Part shown: piece by piece, positions 4,751 through 11,103 of the stretch
Position numbering within the stretch: position 1 is the first letter of the stretch
Layout of the letters: each line of letters opens with the position of its first letter
Source: an uncultured Allomuricauda sp.
Lineage (GTDB): Bacteria > Bacteroidota > Bacteroidia > Flavobacteriales > Flavobacteriaceae
Reading direction: 5' to 3'
Length of the DNA: 11,206 bases
NCBI GenBank assembly: GCA_937911965.1
Contig: CALDPL010000433.1
Coordinates: 1 to 11,206 of the forward strand
Position numbers and translations under genes: made by a program
Notes under the pieces: model-generated
Seen by the model: the letters and a program-made list of their open reading frames with translations, nothing else
Database searches by the model: none
What the model was told of the DNA's origin: nothing

Positions 4751-4836
4751 TTCAGGATTAATTTATTAATTGACGTTTATTTTTTTATCTTCCCAACCCA
4801 GTTTGAATGTTGAACGGGATTAACAATGACACTATA

Positions 4837-5220
4837 ATGAGCGAAAAGGTTAGATTTGAAATTGAGTTTGTCATACAGGCGTCTCCCCAATTGCTATACC
4901 AATATATATCCACCCCATCAGGCCTTTCCGAATGGTACGCCGACAATGTGAACTCCCGAGGTGAGATTTTTACCTTTATCTGGGACGGATCCGAGGAGCA
5001 GGCCAAAATGTTGAAGCGCAAAAGCGAGGAATTTGTGAAATTCTCTTGGTTGGAGCAGGAGGAAGGATCCTTCTTCGAAATGCGCATCATCGTGGATGAG
5101 ATTACCAAGGACGTATCCCTGTTCATCACGGATTTTGCGGATACGGACGAAGTGGAAGAGGCTAAAATGCTATGGGAAAACCAGATATCGGACCTTAAAC
5201 AAGTTCTGGGTTCCACCTAG
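4837..5220 (+). CDS. START-like domain protein (AHSA1/START_2 type)
   Basis: This 127-residue protein has the helix-grip START-like fold suggested by MSEKVRFEIEFVIQASP, LYQYISTPSGLSEWYADNVN and a long acidic C-terminal helix ending in MLWENQISDLKQVLG. Proteins of this kind are widespread in Bacteroidota and annotated as START-like domain proteins; ligand and role are unknown to me. ATG 4837 is chosen because the family consensus begins near SEKVKFEIEF; ATG 4807 would add ten residues. It is followed by a terminator and then by a class IV aminotransferase-family gene, an arrangement I recall as common in flavobacteria. No promoter with proper spacing was found between the tRNA and this gene. 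Confidence 0.85.
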   Translation: MSEKVRFEIEFVIQASPQLLYQYISTPSGLSEWYADNVNSRGEIFTFIWDGSEEQAKMLKRKSEEFVKFSWLEQEEGSFFEMRIIVDEITKDVSLFITDFADTDEVEEAKMLWENQISDLKQVLGST

Positions 5221-5240
5221 AACATTTCTTGGGCTTGCCG

Positions 5241-5248
5241 TATCTTTG
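5241..5248 (+). promoter_or_regulatory. -7 box for the class IV PLP enzyme gene
   Basis: TATCTTTG exactly matches TAnnTTTG. No good TTTG lies 19-21 nt upstream (the bases there are CTAGA, including the stop codon of the preceding gene). It ends one base before the terminator hairpin at 5249, so a transcript starting near 5253-5256 would lack most of the left arm of that hairpin. Confidence 0.5.
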
Positions 5249-5273
5249 ACCTTGATCGTTCAAGGTTTTTTTT
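5249..5273 (+). terminator. Intrinsic terminator abutting the next start codon
   Basis: ACCTTGA (5249-5255) pairs perfectly with TCAAGGT (5260-5266) around a TCGT loop, followed by T to 5273 (eight T in all, the first in the stem). The T-tract ends at the base before ATG 5274. It should end transcripts of the START-like gene. Confidence 0.8.
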
Positions 5274-6128
5274 ATGTTCAATTACAATGGTGCCCTTGTT
5301 CCGGAGGAGGATCCGGTACTGACCCACAACAACCGTGGGCTCAAGTTTGGCGATGCCCTTTTCGAATCCTTTAGATGTGTCCATGGAACCCTCTTTTTTT
5401 GGGAAGACCACTATTTTAGGTTAATGGCCTCCATGCGAATCCTTCGGATGGAAATTCCCATGGAGTTTACCATGGAATATCTTCAAGAAGAGATTCTAAA
5501 GACCCTGCGGGCCAATGGACAGGAGAATTCCGCGGCCAGGGTACGCTTGACGGTCTTTAGAAAGGATGGGGGGCTTTATGCTCCCGAGACCCATGACATT
5601 TCTTTTTTGATAGAGACCAAGCCTTTGGAATCCCCGTTCTACCTGCTTCCGGAAGGGGGATATGAGGTGGAACTTTTCAAGGATTTTCTCGTCAACAAGG
5701 ACATGCTCTCCACCCTGAAGACCTCCAACAAGGTCCTTCACGTGATCGCCAGTGTCTATGCCAAGGAAAACGGGTATGCCAACTGCCTTTTGCTCAACTC
5801 CGACAAACAGGTGGTGGAAGGCATCAACGGAAACCTGTTCCTGGTCCAGGGCAATGTGGTGAAGACCCCACCTTTGTCCGACGGTTGTCTGGGGGGCATC
5901 ATCCGTAAGAAAATCATGGAGATCGTATCGGCCACCGAGGGCCTGGAGTTGGTGGAAACTTCCATTTCCCCCTTTGAGCTGCAAAAATCGGATGAAATGT
6001 TCCTTACCAACAGTATAATGGGCATCCAACCGATAAGCAAATACAGGAAAAAGGAATTTGGCAATACCGTTGTAAAGGGCTTGGTGGGCAAATTGAACGC
6101 CAGGGCAAGGATGACCCCCTCTAGTTGA
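5274..6128 (+). CDS. Class IV PLP-dependent enzyme, probable 4-amino-4-deoxychorismate lyase
   Basis: This 284-residue protein belongs to the fold-type IV PLP family (branched-chain aminotransferase, D-amino acid aminotransferase, aminodeoxychorismate lyase). Visible residues are the catalytic K149 in LKTSNKVLHVIA, E182 in VVEGINGNLFL that contacts the PLP ring nitrogen, and the phosphate-binding region LSDGCLGGIIRKKIME. The LKTSN context and overall length resemble PabC, which releases pyruvate from aminodeoxychorismate to give 4-aminobenzoate for folate synthesis; an aminotransferase role is the alternative, so no symbol is given. The ATG at 5274 directly follows a terminator T-tract, so expression probably depends on a promoter at about 5241. 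It ends tail-to-tail with yqgE, overlapping by 8 bp. Confidence 0.85.
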   Translation: MFNYNGALVPEEDPVLTHNNRGLKFGDALFESFRCVHGTLFFWEDHYFRLMASMRILRMEIPMEFTMEYLQEEILKTLRANGQENSAARVRLTVFRKDGGLYAPETHDISFLIETKPLESPFYLLPEGGYEVELFKDFLVNKDMLSTLKTSNKVLHVIASVYAKENGYANCLLLNSDKQVVEGINGNLFLVQGNVVKTPPLSDGCLGGIIRKKIMEIVSATEGLELVETSISPFELQKSDEMFLTNSIMGIQPISKYRKKEFGNTVVKGLVGKLNARARMTPSS

Positions 6129-6687
6129 GGGTAGGGTTTTCAGGGGCATTGGACCACAAAAGGTAATCCCCGCCGAGCTCCACCATTCTTTCCTTCCAAA
6201 AGGCTATGGCGGATTTTTCAAGGATGCCGCTCTCATAGCGGTTACTGGCCACGATCCAGGACTTGGAAACCAATTCCCTGTCCAATTGGCTCGAACCCCA
6301 GCCCGAATACCCCAGAAAGAAGCGGATGTCCTCCCGCCCAATGATCTTTTTATTGATCATCTCCACGGTCTTTTCGAAATTGCCGCCCCAAAAGATGCCA
6401 TCGGCAATCTCTTGGCTGTCGGTGATCAAATGGGGTACCTTGTGTATAAAATAAAGATTGTCCTGTTCCACGGGACCGCCGTTGAAGACCTTAAAGGGTA
6501 CGCTGATTTCCGGGACCAGATCACTGATGGTGTAGTCCAGGGGCTTGTTTAGGATAAAGCCCACGGAACCTTCCCGGTTGTGCTCTGCCAGAAGGACCAC
6601 GGAACGAGTGAAGGATACATCCCCGGTAAGCGACGGCTCCGCGATCAGCAATTTCCCCTTTTCCGGCTTTTGCCCCACCATTTTCAT
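6121..6687 (-). CDS. yqgE: YqgE/AlgH family protein (DUF179)
   Basis: This 188-residue protein matches the YqgE/AlgH family: KGKLLIAEPSLTGDVSFTRS near the N-terminus, VGFILNKPL, NGGPVEQDNLYFIH in the middle and FFLGYSGWGSSQLDRELV further on. The biochemical function of the family is not established. The start at 6687 (MKMVGQ) is chosen; 6681 (MVGQ) is almost equally good, and upstream in-frame ATG 6738 lies in A/T-rich sequence containing the likely promoter. The stop overlaps the end of the convergent PLP-enzyme gene by 8 bp with no terminator between. It lies downstream of hup but is separated from it by a terminator, so it is likely its own unit. Confidence 0.93.
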   Translation of the reverse strand: MKMVGQKPEKGKLLIAEPSLTGDVSFTRSVVLLAEHNREGSVGFILNKPLDYTISDLVPEISVPFKVFNGGPVEQDNLYFIHKVPHLITDSQEIADGIFWGGNFEKTVEMINKKIIGREDIRFFLGYSGWGSSQLDRELVSKSWIVASNRYESGILEKSAIAFWKERMVELGGDYLLWSNAPENPTLN

Positions 6688-6710
6688 AGTTTCTGACTTC
6701 AAAATGCAGT

Positions 6711-6740
6711 ATAATATACAACAATTATCAAGATACAAAA
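6711..6740 (-). promoter_or_regulatory. Weak candidate promoter of yqgE
   Basis: On the minus strand TTTTG (6736-6740), 17 nt, then TATATTAT (6711-6718). The spacing is short and the -7 box matches TAnnTTTG only in part, so this is tentative. Confidence 0.3.
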
Positions 6741-6750
6741 CCTATGAATC

Positions 6751-6782
6751 AAAAAAGGCACTCCTTTTTGGGAAGCGCCTTT
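6751..6782 (-). terminator. Terminator of hup
   Basis: Reading on the minus strand, AAAGGCGCTTCC (6782-6771) pairs with GGAGTGCCTTT (6764-6754), with two G-U pairs, around a loop of A residues. The descending arm runs into a T-tract on the minus strand (complement of A at 6751-6756). Confidence 0.8.
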
Positions 6783-6803
6783 GTATATCATTTTCAATAC
6801 TGC

Positions 6804-7076
6804 TTAGTTGACCGCGCCGCTCAATTCAGCTCCTGCCTTGAACTTTACAACGTTTTTGGCTGCAATTTTAATGGTCTGACCAGTCTGTGGGTTTCTACCT
6901 TCCCGGGCACTTCTTTTGGAAACTGACCAAGAACCAAAACCTACCAAGGAAACCCTGTCTCCTTTTTTAAGTGATTTTTCTACATTTCCCAAGAACGATT
7001 CCAATGCCTTCTTTGCCGCTGCTTTTGTGATGCCAGCATCAGCTGCCATAGCATCGATTAATTCTGTTTTGTTCAT
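6804..7076 (-). CDS. HU-family DNA-binding protein
   Basis: This 90-residue histone-like protein has the standard HU/IHF length and layout: N-terminal helices MNKTELIDAMAADAGITK, the dimerisation core ending in VSLVGFGSWSV, and the DNA-binding arm REGRNPQTGQTIKI with the proline that intercalates into DNA. It bends and compacts the nucleoid. The start at ATG 7076 gives the typical HU N-terminus. It has its own promoter and terminator, so it is an independent unit between fmt and yqgE. Bacteroidota carry several HU/IHF paralogues, so hupA or hupB is not assigned. Confidence 0.96.
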   Translation of the reverse strand: MNKTELIDAMAADAGITKAAAKKALESFLGNVEKSLKKGDRVSLVGFGSWSVSKRSAREGRNPQTGQTIKIAAKNVVKFKAGAELSGAVN

Positions 7077-7120
7077 AATGGTATTAAATTAATTGTTGTT
7101 AAAATAATTTGAATGCTGAA

Positions 7121-7150
7121 CAAATTTATACGGATTTGAGACTAACGCAA
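7121..7150 (-). promoter_or_regulatory. Promoter of the HU gene
   Basis: On the minus strand TTG (7148-7150), 19 nt, then TAAATTTG (7121-7128), an exact -7 match. The start of transcription would be near 7115, about 38 nt before the ATG. Confidence 0.75.
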
Positions 7151-7174
7151 GTAAAACCAAGGGAAATAGGACTT

Positions 7175-7205
7175 TTTGTTGATAACTTCAAATGTTTGTT
7201 GATAA
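7175..7205. repeat. Direct repeat TTTGTTGATAA, 20-bp period
   Basis: TTTGTTGATAA occurs at 7175-7185 and 7195-7205, exactly 20 bp apart, upstream of the HU promoter and beyond the 3' end of fmt. The complement TTATCAACA differs from the DnaA box TTATCCACA at one position. The spacing places both copies on the same DNA face, which would suit a protein binding in tandem; a role in HU control is inference. Confidence 0.4.
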
Positions 7206-7224
7206 AGTCGGAAAAATTTGACAC

Positions 7225-7242
7225 GATTAGGCTAGCCCAATC
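7225..7242. other. 18-bp imperfect palindrome after fmt
   Basis: GATTAGGCTAGCCCAATC is a palindrome with one mismatched pair (A7229 against C7238). It begins 12 nt beyond the fmt stop. On the minus strand it can form a 6- to 7-bp hairpin with a CTAG loop, followed eight bases later by five T, so it may be a weak fmt terminator or a protein site. Confidence 0.35.
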
Positions 7243-7253
7243 ACAGCAAGGGT

Positions 7254-8219
7254 TTAGCGAAGGTGGGAATCGTTTTCTAGATTCAGGCCGTTCAATACTT
7301 CCCTGATTTTCATCCTGCGTTTGCCCGGCATTTGCAATTCCAAGAGTTCGAGAAAACCATCCTTTAGGGCCACCTTTAGGGAATTTTTGTCCCGAACCAG
7401 GGTTCCAGGGGGAAGCTTGTGCTCCCCGGCCTCCATCGCACCCTTGAATATCTTTATGGGTTCCTCCCGTTGGCCATTGACCAAAAGGCTCCAGGCCCCG
7501 GGATAGGGGCTAAGGCCCCGTATATGGTCGTGCACCCGTGCCAAGGGAGCGTTCCAATCGATCCGACAGGTTTCCTTGTCTATCTTGGGTGCCGGCCTTA
7601 GGTCCGCCGCTTCCCTTTGTTCTACCCGCTTTGCGGTTCCCTCGCCGATCAAATGGCAGGTCCTCACCACCAGTTCCGCGCCAAGGGCCTTCAACCTATC
7701 CTGAAGGCTTCCGGCGTCGTCTTCCGGGAAAATGGGTTCCTCGGCCTGGAGAATGATGTTTCCGGTATCGATCTTTTCATCGATAAAAAAAGTGGTGACC
7801 CCTGTACGGGTGTCCCCACCCATGATGGCCCAATTGATGGGTGCCGCCCCCCTGTATTGGGGCAGGAGGGAGGCATGGAGGTTGAAGGTTCCCAATTCGG
7901 GCATTTCCCAGACCTGTTTGGGCAGCATCCTAAAGGCCACGACCACCTGCAAATTGGCAGCCAGGGCCCTGAGCTCCTCCAAGAAACCTTTGTCCTTCAA
8001 GTTGGTCGGCTGCAACAGTACAAGATCCCGCTGCAGGGCAAATTCCTTTATGGCGGAATATTGGATCTTGCGGCCACGGCCCGCGGGTCGGTCCGGGGGG
8101 GTAATGACCCCGACCACCTGCAGCCCGGCTTCAAGGATGGCCTGGAGGCTACCCACGGCAAAATCCGGGGTTCCCATGAACAGGATGCGCAATGGTTTAT
8201 TCCTTGAGGCTGTATTCAT
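7254..8219 (-). CDS. fmt: Methionyl-tRNA formyltransferase
   Basis: This enzyme formylates initiator Met-tRNA using 10-formyltetrahydrofolate. The 321-residue product has the N-terminal Rossmann formyltransferase domain (RILFMGTPDFAVGSLQ, TPPDRPAGRGRK) with the catalytic set N113, H115 and D151 in FNLHASLLPQYRG and DEKIDTGN, corresponding to N108, H110 and D146 of the E. coli enzyme. A C-terminal OB-like domain (about 210-321) begins near DKETCRIDWNAP. The start at 8219 is favoured; ATG 8228 adds three residues, and TTG 8183 would start directly before RILFMGTPDFA. From 8219 it overlaps the recQ 3' end by 23 nt, indicating translational coupling within an AAA-recQ-fmt operon. Linkage of fmt with recQ rather than with def is the notable feature. 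Confidence 0.96.
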   Translation of the reverse strand: MNTASRNKPLRILFMGTPDFAVGSLQAILEAGLQVVGVITPPDRPAGRGRKIQYSAIKEFALQRDLVLLQPTNLKDKGFLEELRALAANLQVVVAFRMLPKQVWEMPELGTFNLHASLLPQYRGAAPINWAIMGGDTRTGVTTFFIDEKIDTGNIILQAEEPIFPEDDAGSLQDRLKALGAELVVRTCHLIGEGTAKRVEQREAADLRPAPKIDKETCRIDWNAPLARVHDHIRGLSPYPGAWSLLVNGQREEPIKIFKGAMEAGEHKLPPGTLVRDKNSLKVALKDGFLELLELQMPGKRRMKIREVLNGLNLENDSHLR

Positions 8220-10077
8220 TATTGGCATTTAATTGGATTTTCTTGGCGGCCAGCATTTGTTGAAGGACTTTTCCCAGGGTCTTTTTATCGGCCTCCGTGG
8301 CCTTTGCCAATTCCCTTTTTCTGCTCGGGGCCAGCTCAAGCAGTCCCAGCTGTGGCATGGAAGCCTTCCTTTCCTTTTTGTTGCAAATATCGCAGCTTCC
8401 GCACTTTTCAGGGCCGTTTTCCCCAAAATAATTCAGGAGGAGTTGGTTCCTGCATTGCTTTTTGTTCCCGATATATCCCAACATGGAACCGAGGTTTTCC
8501 CGCTTTATACGGTTCAGGTCCTCGATCTTTCTGGAAAAGGGATAGATCGTATGGTCGTCTTCCCTGGGGACCAAAAAGAAGATTTCAAGGTCAGAGCTCT
8601 GTTGGTCGTACACGGCCAGGCCATCGTCGGCCAACTGCTGCAGGATGGTCTTTAGGCCGCCTTCGGATTCCCCGGTCTTTCTCGAGAGTAATTTAAGGTC
8701 CAATTTGGTATCGAACTGGGTTATCCCCCCATAGGTGCGCAAAATGGTCTGGATCACGGCCGCGGATTTGCGGTTCTTGTCCAAATAGCCGTATATCCCT
8801 GCCTTGGAACCCACAAAGCGGAGGAGGTGCCTTTGGGTGAAATTATCGCTTAGGGTGAGCACCGAGTTTTGGTCCAGGATCCGAAGGGCATTGAAGGCCA
8901 TGGTGGATTGGAAGCCGTAGCGTTCACAAAATTCCTCAAATTTGAAAGTCAGGGGGCCTTGGGGCAATTCCCCATAGGAAATCTGAAAATGGTTGTTGAG
9001 TTTGGAATAAACCTGTTTTACCTGCTCCACCCCCGGCAGGGAGGACAGGTACAATCGCTCGGCCTTTTCCCTGTCTTCCTTGGACCATAAAATGATGGAG
9101 GCCGAAGGCTTGCCATCCCTCCCGGCCCTGCCCGCTTCCTGGTAATAGCTTTCAAGGCTGTCGGGGACCTGGTAATGTATTACCAGTCGGACATCGGACT
9201 TGTCGACCCCCATCCCAAAGGCATTGGTGGCCACCATGACCCGGATTTCCCCTTGGGTCCAAAGGATGCGCTTATCCTCCTTTTCCCCCTTGGGGATCCC
9301 CCCGTGGAAATAGGCGGATGAAATCCCTTCCCGATTCAAGAGGGCCGAGAGGGATACACAGAGTTTTCTGGATCGGACGTAGACTATGGCACTTCCATTG
9401 TCCTTGCTCAGGTATTTCTTGAGCTGGGCCGATTTGTCCGCCGTATGTTTCACCCTAAAGGCAATATTGGAGCGGGCATAGGAGTCCTTGAAGACCTCCG
9501 CGGCATGCAGTTTCAGGTTCTCCAGGATGTCGTCAAGGACCTTTGGGGTCGCCGTGGCGGTAAGGGCCACCATGGGCACCCCGGGGACAAGTTCCCGGAG
9601 CAATGAGCAATTCAGGTAGGCGGGCCTAAAGTCATTGCCCCATTGAGAAATGCAATGGGCCTCGTCCACGGCCAACAGATTTACGTTCATCCTCTGGATC
9701 CTTTCCTGGACCATGGGTTGTTGAAGGCGTTCCGGGGAGAGGTATAGAAACTTATAATTCCCGTAAAGACAATTGTCCAAAAGGTTGCCCAATTCCTCGA
9801 AGGGGATTCCACCCGCCAGGGATATGGCCTTGATTCCCCTCGCCTTTAATTGGGCCACTTGGTCCTGTATCAGGGCGACCAGTGGAGATACCACTATACA
9901 AAGGCCTTCTCGGGCCAATGCGGGCACCTGGTAACAAACGGATTTGCCCCCGCCCGTGGGCATCAGGGCCATGACATCCCCCCCGCCCAAAAGGCGGTGG
10001 ATGATCATTTCCTGGGAACCCCGAAAGGATTCGTGGCCCCAGTATTCCATCAATATGGTGGTCGGGTCCCTGTACAC
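8197..10077 (-). CDS. recQ: RecQ-type ATP-dependent DNA helicase, short form
   Basis: This 626-residue superfamily 2 helicase unwinds DNA 3' to 5' in recombination and repair. In order: Q motif FRGSQEMI (Q22), Walker A TGGGKS (K45), DEAH (138-141), aromatic-rich loop SQWGNDFRP, TATAT motif III, and motif VI QEAGRAGRDG. A RecQ zinc-binding region follows with C542, C559, C562 and C565. There is no clear HRDC domain, so it is the shorter RecQ form that Bacteroidota often carry as a second copy; a divergent C-terminal region of about 60 residues follows the zinc region. The start is GTG 10077, which shares one base with the stop of the upstream gene (TAGTG); an in-frame TAA four codons upstream rules out a longer start, and the GTG start places the Q motif at the usual distance. 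Confidence 0.96.
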   Translation of the reverse strand: MYRDPTTILMEYWGHESFRGSQEMIIHRLLGGGDVMALMPTGGGKSVCYQVPALAREGLCIVVSPLVALIQDQVAQLKARGIKAISLAGGIPFEELGNLLDNCLYGNYKFLYLSPERLQQPMVQERIQRMNVNLLAVDEAHCISQWGNDFRPAYLNCSLLRELVPGVPMVALTATATPKVLDDILENLKLHAAEVFKDSYARSNIAFRVKHTADKSAQLKKYLSKDNGSAIVYVRSRKLCVSLSALLNREGISSAYFHGGIPKGEKEDKRILWTQGEIRVMVATNAFGMGVDKSDVRLVIHYQVPDSLESYYQEAGRAGRDGKPSASIILWSKEDREKAERLYLSSLPGVEQVKQVYSKLNNHFQISYGELPQGPLTFKFEEFCERYGFQSTMAFNALRILDQNSVLTLSDNFTQRHLLRFVGSKAGIYGYLDKNRKSAAVIQTILRTYGGITQFDTKLDLKLLSRKTGESEGGLKTILQQLADDGLAVYDQQSSDLEIFFLVPREDDHTIYPFSRKIEDLNRIKRENLGSMLGYIGNKKQCRNQLLLNYFGENGPEKCGSCDICNKKERKASMPQLGLLELAPSRKRELAKATEADKKTLGKVLQQMLAAKKIQLNANNEYSLKE

Positions 10078-10682
10078 TAGGCTTTCTTAAGGGTTTCCAG
10101 GATAAAGGAAATGCGGTTTGCCACGGTATCCTTGGGCACCTCCACGGGAATATAGCCAAATTGGGTATAGGTGTCCACTAGGGAATGGTGCAGGGCCTCG
10201 GCTTCGGGGAAGCTTTCCAGGCGTTCGTTGTCCCGGACATAGATATCTTCCCATGGCGGTACGAAGAACACCGCATCATAGCGATGGTCCTGGGCAAACC
10301 TTTTGAACTCCTTCCCGTAAGGCTGGTCAAAAAAATCCATATAGGCCAGTACATCGGGGATGCCCCGGTCAAAAAAGTTGATGGGACCGGCCGTTTCCGC
10401 AGCCCTTAGGAACTGCTTTTCCCTTCCCAGGAGCAACTGTCTGTTGAATTCCATGGCGTCATCGACAAAAAGCAATGGATTGGGAGCGGAGATTTCCTGT
10501 GATGTCCCTTCCCTGGCACTGGAGGTCATTTCCCTGATGATTTCGTGGTGGCAAGGATATCCCATGGCCTCCAATGTTTTTACAATGGCTGTTTTCCCCG
10601 TTCCCGGAGCGCCGGTAATCACTACTCTTATATTGGCCAAGCGCGTCTGAATTTTCCCCACAAAGTAATGAAATGGATCCAA
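10077..10682 (-). CDS. P-loop NTPase, AAA_28 / NadR-like family
   Basis: This 201-residue ATPase has a Walker A motif GAPGTGKT (24-31), FFDRGIPDVLAYMDFF (a DRG motif typical of nucleoside- and nicotinamide-riboside-kinase-like P-loop proteins) and FFVPPWEDIYVRDNER further on. It matches the AAA_28 group, widespread in Bacteroidota and of unknown substrate; kinase-like activity is possible but unproven. The start at ATG 10682 adds an N-terminal extension (MDPFHYFVGKIQTR); a GTG at 10661 (VGKIQTRLANIR) would be a shorter alternative. It is the first gene of an operon with recQ and fmt, its stop overlapping the recQ GTG by one base. The 46-bp gap to the divergent DUF493 gene contains no clear minus-strand promoter. 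Confidence 0.88.
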   Translation of the reverse strand: MDPFHYFVGKIQTRLANIRVVITGAPGTGKTAIVKTLEAMGYPCHHEIIREMTSSAREGTSQEISAPNPLLFVDDAMEFNRQLLLGREKQFLRAAETAGPINFFDRGIPDVLAYMDFFDQPYGKEFKRFAQDHRYDAVFFVPPWEDIYVRDNERLESFPEAEALHHSLVDTYTQFGYIPVEVPKDTVANRISFILETLKKA

Positions 10683-10707
10683 GGAAAAAAAATTGTCCCA
10701 TTAACCC

Positions 10708-10715
10708 TATATTTG
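10708..10715 (+). promoter_or_regulatory. -7 box ahead of the DUF493 gene
   Basis: TATATTTG is an exact match, but no TTG lies 19-21 nt upstream (the area is an A-run). Transcription would start near 10721, about 8 nt from ATG 10729, so the message would be nearly leaderless if that ATG is used. Confidence 0.5.
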
Positions 10716-10728
10716 TAAAAATTTCGAA

Positions 10729-11016
10729 ATGGGGAAGGAGGATATGGACGGGTTCTATGTGAGACTCAGGGAAAAGTTGGCGGAAAACACCAATTGGCCG
10801 GCCAATTACCTGTACAAGTTCATAGTGCCCACCGATGAGGTACGTATCACACAGATCCACGGGATTTTTGACAATACCGGGGCGGTCATAGAGTCCAAAA
10901 AATCAAAAAAGGGCAATTATACCAGTCTTTCCATAACCGTTCACCTGAAAGATCCCGACGAGGTCATCGCCAAATACAGGGAAGTGGGCATGGTCGAGGG
11001 GGTAATTTCCCTATGA
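10729..11016 (+). CDS. DUF493 family protein
   Basis: This 95-residue protein matches the DUF493 (YbeD-like) family: FYVRLREKLAENTNWPANYL, the stretch KFIVPTDEVRITQIHGIFDN, then SKKGNYTSLSITVHLKDPDEV and the C-terminal VEGVISL. The fold is a small alpha/beta domain related to ACT-like regulatory domains; the function is unknown. ATG 10729 is chosen because the family usually starts a few residues before FYxRL. An in-frame ATG at 10744 has AAGGAGG only 2 nt upstream, too close for a good Shine-Dalgarno fit, and would shorten the protein to 90 residues. It is transcribed divergently from the AAA_28-recQ-fmt operon. Confidence 0.93.
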   Translation: MGKEDMDGFYVRLREKLAENTNWPANYLYKFIVPTDEVRITQIHGIFDNTGAVIESKKSKKGNYTSLSITVHLKDPDEVIAKYREVGMVEGVISL

Positions 11017-11103
11017 TCACTGTGGATTGCCATAATTTTATTATTTTGCGAAGGTCCACAAGTGCGGGCCTCCCTTTAACTTAACTTCAATAAATCCAAC
11101 AAT

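Noticed and set aside
5496..6149. 217-codon open frame on the minus strand opposite the PLP enzyme
   Set aside because: Antisense to a well-supported gene; the composition (many Gly, His, Gln) is typical of a shadow frame.
7109..7306. 65-codon plus-strand frame between the HU and fmt genes
   Set aside because: It covers the HU promoter, the repeats and the end of fmt on the other strand, with no recognisable domain.
7617..8207. 196-codon plus-strand frame opposite fmt
   Set aside because: Antisense shadow of fmt, which has full catalytic motifs.
10683..10700. Possible third Rrf2-like operator (AGGA ... TCCC) ahead of DUF493
   Set aside because: The spacing between the arms is 10 rather than 8 and the outer bases do not match, so it is not supported.
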